Source: a virus. From it: a DNA stretch of 61,822 nt. Positions within the stretch are counted from its first letter, which is position 1, and each line of letters starts with the position of its first letter. The notes beneath the pieces were generated by a model. That model did not search any database. It was given only the letters and a program-made list of their open reading frames with translations, and had not been told where the DNA came from. The stretch lies in IMG/VR virus record IMGVR_UViG_3300046373_000181, positions 1 through 61,822 of that record; one strand, given 5' to 3'. Shown here in pieces: positions 7,139-13,135 of the stretch. Both the position numbers and the translations under genes were made by a program.

Positions 7139-7281
7139 TTTCCGTACCGTTTACGTGAATACTTCTCTTTGATTGCCCGTATCTCGGCCCGGCGTTGCAT
7201 GTAGCCAATGACACCCTGCCAGAACAGGTAACAGCCCCAGCCGAGGGTCCACAGCTTGATGAAGATGGTCTGCGCGTCCAT
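7135..7281 (-). CDS. 48-residue membrane protein
   Basis: A short N-terminus is followed by a hydrophobic, Trp-rich helix (IKLWTLGWGCYLFWQGVIG) and a strongly basic tail. It overlaps the next start by 4 bases. A membrane peptide in the lysis region could assist lysis, but this is a guess. Confidence 0.5.
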   Translation of the reverse strand: MDAQTIFIKLWTLGWGCYLFWQGVIGYMQRRAEIRAIKEKYSRKRYGK

Positions 7282-7282
7282 G

Positions 7283-7537
7283 TTAATCCCATCCGGGTTT
7301 TACGCCCTCAATGTCGCCAACGAAGTAGTCTCCTGAGCTTACGACAAACGGTATGTTGTTCTCCTGGAAAATAGCATCCAGATCATAATTGCAAAGACAG
7401 CAATCCCAAACAGATTCTTCACCATCAGCTAATTCGCCGTCCTCTTCTACATCAAGGGTAATCCCGAAATGCTCCAGAAACTGGCGGGGGGATTCGATTT
7501 CTTTGTCGCCCTTGTCGACTACGATGACTTGACACAT
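7283..7537 (-). CDS. hypothetical protein, 84 aa
   Basis: A very acidic small protein with a Cys cluster (CCLC) and a C-terminal FVVSSGDYFVGD segment. It starts 1 bp from the downstream neighbour. No family recognised. Confidence 0.5.
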   Translation of the reverse strand: MCQVIVVDKGDKEIESPRQFLEHFGITLDVEEDGELADGEESVWDCCLCNYDLDAIFQENNIPFVVSSGDYFVGDIEGVKPGWD

Positions 7538-7569
7538 GTTCGCTTAAGGTTTATGCCTGCTTGTTTGGT

Positions 7570-7752
7570 TTATGAGTGAGAATCAGAAAGATGTAGTAAG
7601 CGCTCTCTATCCTCAATCTCTTTTGAGAAGTAATGAAAGGCAATCCAGCCTAAACACAACCTTGTCGTGCAGGAGCCGCGGTAGAAACTAAAGCCACCGT
7701 AAGGGCCCCATGAAAAAGATATTGTGCCGCTTCTTGTTCGACTTTCAGTCAT
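7570..7752 (-). CDS. hypothetical protein, 60 aa
   Basis: The central sequence (ISFSWGPYGGFSF, then RLCLGWIA) resembles small proteins I recall from other phages, so it is probably real. Its ATG overlaps the stop of the upstream gene by 8 bases. Function unknown. Confidence 0.5.
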   Translation of the reverse strand: MTESRTRSGTISFSWGPYGGFSFYRGSCTTRLCLGWIAFHYFSKEIEDRERLLHLSDSHS

Positions 7753-7885
7753 GGCACTGGTTGTTCACGTTCGAGCGGTATTTCTTGGGATACGCGACGA
7801 CACCCCCGCCAATGGCAGCGGTGCGGATGTCTTTTTCACTTGGTTCGCGGTAGTGCGCGGAGGGGGTTGGTGTTTTGGTTTTCAT
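7745..7885 (-). CDS. 46-residue hypothetical protein
   Basis: I start this at the ATG at 7885 rather than the longer option at 7972, because the longer form would overlap the upstream gene's end at 7899. The residues are polar and basic and end in a Pro-Lys-rich tail. Weakly supported apart from operon continuity. Confidence 0.35.
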   Translation of the reverse strand: MKTKTPTPSAHYREPSEKDIRTAAIGGGVVAYPKKYRSNVNNQCHD

Positions 7886-7898
7886 GTGTATGGTTGGT

Positions 7899-8201
7899 TT
7901 ATGTGATGATACGATTTCGTGCTGAGTTGAAGCCCTTTTTGCCCTTCCATTTGGGCTTTTCAGTAACCTCAAGCGGTGAGTACTTTATTTCCTTGCTCAT
8001 GGCCTGAACACTGGCAGCAAACTTCTTAATGTCTTCATCCTTTGATGCGACATGCCAAAGATGATCCTGCGCTTCTTTTATGTCAGCTACGACGACTTCA
8101 ATTTCCTTTTGTATCTGAGCGGACAGGACATTAGCAAATAAATGCAAAATGGAGGGGTCGTAGCCAATGATGAGAATCTTACCTTTTATTTGATTTTCCA
8201 T
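7899..8201 (-). CDS. hypothetical protein, 100 aa
   Basis: The N-terminus GKILIIGYDPSILHLFANVL looks like the first strand and helix of a Rossmann or receiver-like fold, and the rest is charged helix. It starts 7 bp after the HNH gene. No function assigned. Confidence 0.5.
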   Translation of the reverse strand: MENQIKGKILIIGYDPSILHLFANVLSAQIQKEIEVVVADIKEAQDHLWHVASKDEDIKKFAASVQAMSKEIKYSPLEVTEKPKWKGKKGFNSARNRIIT

Positions 8202-8208
8202 ATCGTTT

Positions 8209-8673
8209 CTACGTTTCTACCAGCGTTGTCTTAATCGTGAGTCCAAGTTCAAAGTTTACATATGGGTTGGTTTTGTGTACAGGCCACGGTCCATCAATCG
8301 TTTCAAAATAGAATACTATCGGCTTTGGCTCTTCGACAATCAATCCATAACGCTTGGCAATTTTGTACTGCGTTGAATAGAGGTTAAGCGATTGAACGTA
8401 TTGGGTTATATTGCGCCGAAAGTCCTCAAGTGAATCACTGTGTTTATTGATATTACAAGACGCGCAGGCAGGCATTTGATTGTCAATATTTAGCCGTTCG
8501 GGGTGCATGCATCCGTCGGGAATCATTTTCATCTTTTCCCGATCCCATTTATGATTTCTACGGATCGGCATTAGCTCGTCAATATGCCAACCCTTCTCCA
8601 AGTCACATCCGCAATAGGCACATTTGCCGCCGTACTTATTGAAAATTAACTCGCGCTCTTTCTTGGTTGCCAT
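8209..8673 (-). CDS. HNH endonuclease
   Basis: A 154-residue protein with the HNH layout: a first zinc pair C18xxC21, H-I-D-E-L-M-P-I-R, N and H-P-E-R-L-N, then CASC followed by NKH. HNH nucleases near phage gene clusters can be packaging-associated nicking enzymes or free-standing homing nucleases. Here it lies in the lysis region, far from the terminase, which fits the homing type better (inference). First gene of its leftward operon. Confidence 0.85.
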   Translation of the reverse strand: MATKKERELIFNKYGGKCAYCGCDLEKGWHIDELMPIRRNHKWDREKMKMIPDGCMHPERLNIDNQMPACASCNINKHSDSLEDFRRNITQYVQSLNLYSTQYKIAKRYGLIVEEPKPIVFYFETIDGPWPVHKTNPYVNFELGLTIKTTLVET

Positions 8674-8740
8674 CGCCTTTCCTTTCTTCGTTTTTCCATC
8701 AGAAATGTAGCAAATTCTCGCGGCAAATGCAAGAGAAATG

Positions 8741-8771
8741 TTTCATAAGTGCCTATTAATCAGTATATTTA
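8741..8771 (+). promoter_or_regulatory. weak Bacteroidota-type promoter
   Basis: TTTC at 8741-8744, 19 bases, then TATATTTA at 8764-8771: one base off the consensus in each box. It would start transcription shortly before the gene at 8793. The divergent HNH operon starts at 8673. Confidence 0.4.
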
Positions 8772-8792
8772 GGGGAGAAAACTAGCAATATT

Positions 8793-9128
8793 ATGAATAG
8801 CAAAAACTGCCTAAACTGCCTGTGCAATGACAGCAAAACAAATCAATGCGCTCACGGCGAATTTCTGCGCGAGGTGACACCAGAAATGCTTTCTTCGCCA
8901 AACGATTGTGTGCGGTTTGAATCTATCGCTGCTTTCCTTTCTGAGCGCGGGTGGCACCCGTGGTATAACGACAATTACTGGATTAACAAAAAGTGTGTTA
9001 CCGATAACACGCGTCAAGATTACACGATGTACGGACTCTCTTTGCAAGATGCCTATACCTATGAGGTAGAAAAACTACCACCCGTACCTGTTCCACGGTA
9101 TCATTTCAGAGGCATTGCGATTCAATGA
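8793..9128 (+). CDS. Cys-rich hypothetical protein, 111 aa
   Basis: The N-terminus holds five Cys in about 35 residues (CLNCLC, C17-region, CVRF), a possible metal site. A lone rightward gene inside a leftward region, with its own weak promoter, its 3' end overlaps the convergent gene by 7 bases. It looks like an individually acquired accessory gene. Function unknown. Confidence 0.55.
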   Translation: MNSKNCLNCLCNDSKTNQCAHGEFLREVTPEMLSSPNDCVRFESIAAFLSERGWHPWYNDNYWINKKCVTDNTRQDYTMYGLSLQDAYTYEVEKLPPVPVPRYHFRGIAIQ

Positions 9129-9961
9129 TCCACCGCGAACGTCTTTCTCTCCCAGCCCTCCGCTTCGGCTGGTAGCTTCTGGTTCATGGCGTCCATATCA
9201 AAGCGCTTGATCAGCGGGTCGTACCAGTTAACGGGCGTCTCTTTCTTTTCAATCTTATCAACCCGAACGGGCTTACCCCGTTTCTCCACGGCTTCTTTGG
9301 CTTGCAACTTGCTGGCTACCCGGTCAGCTTTCTTAGCTGCCTGCTCTGCCATAGAAATGCCTTTGGCACCCTGATTCTGGATGTAATCAATCTTGCTGGT
9401 GTTCTTTAGCAGTACCCGAATGGTTGAATCCTGCTTCAACTCAAACCGGGTAAGGATGTAGCGAAACTCGCTAATCATCAGCGTTTGTTGGTTTAGCGCT
9501 TCAACCTTCATGGTTTCTTTGTCCTCGTTATTTTGATACGCCGTGAATAGCCAGAACCCAATCGCTACGGCTGTACTAAAGCTAAGGCCTCCCGCTCCGG
9601 CTAGTAGCGAGACCGTGCGCTCACGCTTGGTCATGGGCCGAACGGCAAGGCCCTGCACCCGTCCGTGTCGATCGGTTTGCAGGGCCTGCACGATACGCAA
9701 AGCCTTAATGATCATAAGTGTCATTAGGAATACTTCCCGAAAGATAGGCTCGAGTGAAGGCTGCCGGGCCGGTTCGGCAAACCACGAGAGTGCCCAACCA
9801 AAGGTGACGACGAGTGAAAAGCCGTAGGCCAGTCGTTTCCAAAGACCAAAGCGGGACATTAAATAAAACAGAACTACGTCCAGGGGGAACATGGCGCATA
9901 AACAGATCACCGTAATTTCCCGGTTGGTGATATACAAAAAGCGCGTCAGATCGTGCCACAT
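9122..9961 (-). CDS. multi-pass membrane protein with coiled-coil tail
   Basis: A 279-residue protein with about four hydrophobic segments (near residues 15-35, 45-62, 80-90 and 115-140) followed by a long charged, probably helical C-terminal region containing SMAEQAAKKADRVASKLQAK. It lies next to the holin-like gene. A role in lysis or superinfection exclusion is possible, but no family is recognised. Confidence 0.55.
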   Translation of the reverse strand: MWHDLTRFLYITNREITVICLCAMFPLDVVLFYLMSRFGLWKRLAYGFSLVVTFGWALSWFAEPARQPSLEPIFREVFLMTLMIIKALRIVQALQTDRHGRVQGLAVRPMTKRERTVSLLAGAGGLSFSTAVAIGFWLFTAYQNNEDKETMKVEALNQQTLMISEFRYILTRFELKQDSTIRVLLKNTSKIDYIQNQGAKGISMAEQAAKKADRVASKLQAKEAVEKRGKPVRVDKIEKKETPVNWYDPLIKRFDMDAMNQKLPAEAEGWERKTFAVDH

Positions 9962-9973
9962 ATAATTCAGGTG

Positions 9974-10444
9974 TTAACTCTTCTTTGTGAAGAGGTCTTT
10001 AAGCGTTGAAAATCCTTTTCCAATTAGATCGTCACCGAGGAAGGATATGAGTTTCACACCTTTTTCAATCACAAAATCAACCGCTTCGCGCGGGTTACGA
10101 AATATGTATTCGACGCACCGACCAAGCATATCCGCCCCGCAGGCAGCAAAGGCCCGTCCGGCATTGGGTTCAATCCAGTTGAAATGCTTGGCGACTTCGA
10201 CGCCCATGTAGAGTCCTGCCATGTAGCCAACAAAAAGTCCGCCTAGTACCCTCATCGGCGTATTGGCTTTGAATAATATCTGACCGCCAACAGCACCCAT
10301 CAGACACGCTACCCATTCCAAAAAATGCAATTCGGGGTGAAGAGAAGCGATAATTTTATCAATAAGGTCTGCGCTGGCCAGCAACAGGGTTAATAAGGCA
10401 AACACCCGTGACGCCTGCGAATCATTGAGTGACATTGTTTTCAT
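9974..10444 (-). CDS. holin-like membrane protein
   Basis: I use the ATG at 10444 (MKTMSLND), giving 156 residues. ATGs at 10474 and 10435 are alternatives. It contains three hydrophobic segments (LLTLLLASADLI, WVACLMGAVGGQI, VLGGLFVGYMAGLYMG) and a charged C-terminus. Size, topology and position in the endolysin region fit a holin, which would let the signal-less endolysin reach the cell wall. The assignment rests on topology only. Confidence 0.5.
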   Translation of the reverse strand: MKTMSLNDSQASRVFALLTLLLASADLIDKIIASLHPELHFLEWVACLMGAVGGQILFKANTPMRVLGGLFVGYMAGLYMGVEVAKHFNWIEPNAGRAFAACGADMLGRCVEYIFRNPREAVDFVIEKGVKLISFLGDDLIGKGFSTLKDLFTKKS

Positions 10445-10533
10445 CTTAGTAAAGAGTGGGAAACTATTGAACAAGACGTAATGGTGTGGTGGAGGATGGG
10501 TAAGCTGTACAGAACTACCGTTTAATCAATATG

Positions 10534-10588
10534 GGTATTATTTTTAATACTTTATCAACAAACACTTGCAGGTATTATATTTAATACC
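10534..10588. promoter_or_regulatory. pair of palindromic operators
   Basis: GGTATTA-TATT-TAATACC (10571-10588) is a perfect 7-bp-arm palindrome. GGTATTA-TTTT-TAATACT (10534-10551) is the same with one mismatch. The copies are 37 bp apart. The right copy sits in the spacer of the promoter at 10565-10596, an arrangement typical of repression. The binding protein may be the small regulator at 11318-11611 (inference). Confidence 0.65.
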
Positions 10589-10596
10589 TACCTTTG
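10565..10596 (+). promoter_or_regulatory. Bacteroidota-type promoter
   Basis: TTG at 10566-10568, a 20-base spacer, then TACCTTTG at 10589-10596, an exact match to the TAnnTTTG -7 element. It drives the gene at 10643. The perfect palindrome at 10571-10588 fills the spacer. Confidence 0.72.
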
Positions 10597-10642
10597 ATAC
10601 GAAGCAGATGGGAAACGATTCCCGCTTAAAACACACAAAGCA

Positions 10643-10948
10643 ATGACTACGCAAGCCACCCCCGCCATTGAAACACTTTTTCGTAAATCTTCCTGGGGCA
10701 ATGAAGTTTGTAATGCACTAGGGTACGAACCAATTCTAAACATGATGAGCCGCGCTAAAACGACAGTTGATGAGGCCTATAGTAACCCATTGGTTTCGGT
10801 GCAACATGAAGTTCGTAGCGGTAACGGAAAGACGGTAAACGTTTATCTTTTGAAGGTGGACGGTAAATTTCTTGCCGCCACTTCCCCCGAAAATCCAAAT
10901 GTATCGAAAGCCCCGATTAGCGTAATCCTAAAGTCCCTCGGTTTATAA
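10643..10948 (+). CDS. hypothetical protein, 101 aa
   Basis: First gene of the cassette, about 40 bp downstream of the promoter's expected start point. The C-terminal half alternates beta-prone and turn residues (VNVYLLKVDGKFLAATS). No domain recognised. Expression from its own repressed promoter suggests a gene used during lysogeny or under separate control. Confidence 0.6.
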   Translation: MTTQATPAIETLFRKSSWGNEVCNALGYEPILNMMSRAKTTVDEAYSNPLVSVQHEVRSGNGKTVNVYLLKVDGKFLAATSPENPNVSKAPISVILKSLGL

Positions 10949-10969
10949 CCCCTTAAAACACACAAGAAA

Positions 10970-11251
10970 ATGGCAACCGCAACTATCACCTTCGGAACTC
11001 AGGCTTTTACATACAACACAGACACATTAGTCATTCAGCCAGCAATTGAATTTGATCAGTATAAGGTATTAGCTCGTGAATGTTCTGAAAAAAGCACATT
11101 CGCGAATGGGGATGTACTTTATCTGTTTGAAAATGAGGGGAGCATTGATTGTATAATTAGCACAAATGGTGATTGTTATGTAGGCGACTATCGTGTTTCG
11201 ATTGATTCCTATATGGATGATATGGAGATTAAATTGGTAAGCTGCGAATAA
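10970..11251 (+). CDS. hypothetical protein, 93 aa
   Basis: An acidic, beta-rich small protein (ATITFGTQAFTYNTD) 21 bp after the previous gene, followed directly by a hairpin. Probably co-transcribed with 10643-10948. Function unknown. Confidence 0.55.
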   Translation: MATATITFGTQAFTYNTDTLVIQPAIEFDQYKVLARECSEKSTFANGDVLYLFENEGSIDCIISTNGDCYVGDYRVSIDSYMDDMEIKLVSCE

Positions 11252-11260
11252 ATCAAAAAA

Positions 11261-11293
11261 AACGCCCGGCTGACTCCACTCAGACCGGGCGTT
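11261..11293. terminator. hairpin terminator, stronger for the minus strand
   Basis: AACGCCCGG (11261-11269) pairs with CCGGGCGTT (11285-11293). On the minus strand the stem is followed by eight U residues. On the plus strand only three. It may therefore protect the cassette from leftward read-through as well as end the two upstream genes. Confidence 0.7.
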
Positions 11294-11317
11294 TCACTTA
11301 AAACACCCGGCAAAGAT

Positions 11318-11611
11318 ATGGATACCAATGAAAAAGATTACCCAAAAGATGAAGTATTCAAAGTTGCAACTGAAGTTGTAGCTAAGAAAAAGCGTCAACT
11401 ATTCACAAAAGAAGACGTAGAAGACGAACTGGGCTGGCTCAGGGTGTCTTCCATTAACCCGTCCGATATTGCCCGCCAAATGGGCATGTCGCCTACCCTG
11501 TTTGCCAACAAACGATACCAACGCCAGTATAAGCGATTCAGCAATGAAGAACTGAATCGTTTGGATGACATTCGGACCGAGATCATCAATACCCTACTTA
11601 TGTGGGGGTAA
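11318..11611 (+). CDS. small DNA-binding regulator, paralogue of 50076-50288
   Basis: A 97-residue protein. The middle (INPSDIARQMGMSPTLFANK) fits a helix-turn-helix. The end FSNEELNRLDDIRTEIINTL matches FTDSEVNKLDQIRKEFISDL of the gene at 50076 at about half the positions. Both are lone rightward genes next to palindromic sites. A cassette autoregulator is the simplest reading. Confidence 0.6.
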   Translation: MDTNEKDYPKDEVFKVATEVVAKKKRQLFTKEDVEDELGWLRVSSINPSDIARQMGMSPTLFANKRYQRQYKRFSNEELNRLDDIRTEIINTLLMWG

Positions 11612-11639
11612 TTCTGTACAGCTTGTCAAAGAACTTTTT

Positions 11640-11667
11640 GCCTGCTACCGTCGTAGCGGGCTTTTTT
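11640..11667 (+). terminator. intrinsic terminator
   Basis: A nine-base-pair stem (11640-11648 with 11653-11661) around the loop CGTC, followed by TTTTTT. It closes the rightward cassette. The next gene, convergent, ends at 11687. Confidence 0.82.
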
Positions 11668-11686
11668 ACGGTGGTACGGAATCCGG

Positions 11687-11959
11687 TTATTTTAGTAATC
11701 CCGCGAAGTTGAGCAGGGCCGCTGCTGCTTTGATGTCATCGCCCGTTATCCAGGTGGATGTGCCATCGGCGTAGCGCACCACCACGTCGACCGGCATGCG
11801 TTCGGGTAGGGTCAGGGCGGGCAGGGCTTTTTTGAAGTCCTTGAGGTAATTATCGACCAACTTGTCCGAGCGTACGTTGCGGCCGGTTAGCGTTACGATG
11901 CTGTCGGGCTTTCCCGAAGCAGCTTCCATGTCTTTGATTGTTTTTGGTTGCTTTGCCAT
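11687..11959 (-). CDS. hypothetical protein, 90 aa
   Basis: A basic N-terminus (KQPKTIKDMEAASGKPDSIV), then DVVVRYADGTSTWITGDDIKAAA, a beta-hairpin-like stretch. It is the only leftward gene between the cassette and the RNA gene. Function unknown. Confidence 0.55.
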   Translation of the reverse strand: MAKQPKTIKDMEAASGKPDSIVTLTGRNVRSDKLVDNYLKDFKKALPALTLPERMPVDVVVRYADGTSTWITGDDIKAAAALLNFAGLLK

Positions 11960-11962
11960 TGG

Positions 11963-11994
11963 TTTGTTTAAGTCATTGATTGTTAATACATTTG
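11963..11994 (+). promoter_or_regulatory. consensus Bacteroidota promoter for the RNA gene
   Basis: TTTG at 11963-11966, exactly 20 bases, then TACATTTG at 11987-11994. Both elements match consensus perfectly. The expected start point is about 11998-12001, just where the tRNA-like sequence begins. No open reading frame of useful length follows on this strand. Confidence 0.8.
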
Positions 11995-11997
11995 CAG

Positions 11998-12176
11998 TGC
12001 GAGTGGCGGAAATAGACGCTAAGCATCCATCAGTGTTAGGGTTGGCGAAAAGTGACGAAGAGTGGTGTCTGATAGGGCCACAAAAACGGATCGCCGTAGT
12101 TTATAATAAACCCCGTATGGGTTCAATCCCATCTCGCGAGTATTCGCCCGTTTGCCGCTCGCAGACGGGCTTTTTT
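11998..12176 (+). ncRNA. structured tRNA-like non-coding RNA (novel candidate)
   Basis: A self-contained unit: perfect promoter, about 140 structured bases, then a terminator. The ends GCGAG (11999-12003) and CTCGC (12133-12137) pair. Next to the 3' strand is a T-arm-like hairpin, ATGGG-TTCAAT-CCCAT (12117-12132). The 5' part GGCGGAAATAGACGC resembles the D-arm of leucine tRNAs but lacks the GG of the D-loop. Inside, CCATCAG (12027-12033) pairs with CTGAT-A-GG (12069-12076), and GTTTA/TAAAC forms a hairpin (12099-12111). It is too long for a tRNA and has no clear anticodon arm. No known family assigned. Confidence 0.65.
12146..12176 (+). terminator. intrinsic terminator of the RNA gene
   Basis: GCCCGT (12146-12151) pairs with ACGGGC (12165-12170), followed by six T. 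It lies just beyond the tRNA-like 3' end and just before the convergent gene's stop codon. Confidence 0.82.
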
Positions 12177-12879
12177 ATGGCTTACGATTCAACACCTCTT
12201 CCAGTTGGCTTTCCTTCTGCACATCGGCCTTAATACTGTCCACCGCACTAGCTGCCTGCTTCAACCGCTTCGATTGCTTGGTTTCAAAGAAGAGGAACCT
12301 GGCTTTTTTGGCCGCTACCTTTAGGGTGGTACTCACCGTTCCGAGCTTCGGGCCAACTCGTTTCAGCGTTCCACCCATGCGCTCCGTTTTCGTCGTTAGT
12401 ACGCCAATGACCCTACCGACTGAATCCAAACTCTTCGCTCCGATTGCTTCCCGCTGCACCGTTTGCAGATTGGCCAGCACCACCCGCCCGTCACCGGGGG
12501 TAAGGGTTGCCGGATCAATACCTTTGTCAAGCGTGCCGTTTTGCTGGAGTCCTACGTAGTTGGCGTGTTCCTGCTGGGCTTTGGTGAGCCGGGCTGCATA
12601 GTTGTCCGAGATTGCATATTGGGCGTTCAGGTCAGCTTTCCACTTATCCCCGTAAGCAATGGCTTGCTGCCAGCGACCCGCAATGTCAGCAATGACTGAA
12701 TCCTTTGTGGCGTTCAGCCGAACCAGTACAGGCAGTTCCTTGCGCAAACTGTCGCGTTCGGTCTTGTACTGCCCTGCTGTGGGGTTCCACACCTCGGGGC
12801 GCACCCAGTAGTAGCTCACCGCCCAGATGATAAGGACAATGCCAATAAGGCTCCCAAACAACTTGTAGCCCAGTGCCAT
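12175..12879 (-). CDS. single-pass membrane protein with coiled coil
   Basis: A 234-residue protein with one N-terminal membrane helix (about residues 8-26, LFGSLIGIVLIIWAVSYYW) and a long charged region of helical character. N-terminal anchor plus coiled coil is the layout of inner-membrane spanins, but 234 residues is long and no outer-membrane partner is recognised. Its ATG is adjacent to the stop of the small membrane gene upstream. Confidence 0.5.
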   Translation of the reverse strand: MALGYKLFGSLIGIVLIIWAVSYYWVRPEVWNPTAGQYKTERDSLRKELPVLVRLNATKDSVIADIAGRWQQAIAYGDKWKADLNAQYAISDNYAARLTKAQQEHANYVGLQQNGTLDKGIDPATLTPGDGRVVLANLQTVQREAIGAKSLDSVGRVIGVLTTKTERMGGTLKRVGPKLGTVSTTLKVAAKKARFLFFETKQSKRLKQAASAVDSIKADVQKESQLEEVLNRKP

Positions 12880-12880
12880 A

Positions 12881-13132
12881 TCAGGAAGGGGTTTCGGTAG
12901 TGGTGGCTTTGGGCATCACGTCGGGCGTTGTTGATCCTGCGTTCGCTTCCTTCGCCTTTGCCAGCTCGACAAACTTTTTGCCGATAGCGTAGATCGCACC
13001 AGTGCTAATGGCGAACCATCCGGCACTATTGCCAATATTGTAGCCGGTAATTACCAGCATGGCAGCGTTTAACATTTCGACCACATCAACCAATGTGATG
13101 GGGAATGGCAGGAATTTTGATTGGTTGTTCAT
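12881..13132 (-). CDS. small two-helix membrane protein, holin-like
   Basis: An 83-residue protein with two hydrophobic segments (about residues 13-30 and 33-52) and a polar C-terminal tail rich in Thr/Ser/Pro. This resembles small phage holins. It sits at the end of the tail-fibre block. The gene at 9974 is the other holin candidate. Confidence 0.5.
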   Translation of the reverse strand: MNNQSKFLPFPITLVDVVEMLNAAMLVITGYNIGNSAGWFAISTGAIYAIGKKFVELAKAKEANAGSTTPDVMPKATTTETPS

Positions 13133-13135
13133 AGA

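Larger units (their letters stand above)
10502..11624. repeat. 13-bp inverted repeats flanking a rightward cassette
   Basis: AAGCTGTACAGAA at 10502-10514 and its exact reverse complement at 11612-11624. They bracket three rightward genes inside a leftward region and lie outside all the coding frames. The core CTGTACAG is itself palindromic, so they could also be two copies of one protein-binding site. Confidence 0.5.

Noticed and set aside
11999-12137. A standard tRNA-Leu gene
   Set aside because: The ends and T-arm look tRNA-like, but the length is about 139 bases, the T-loop has six bases, the acceptor stem has only five pairs and no clear anticodon arm is present.
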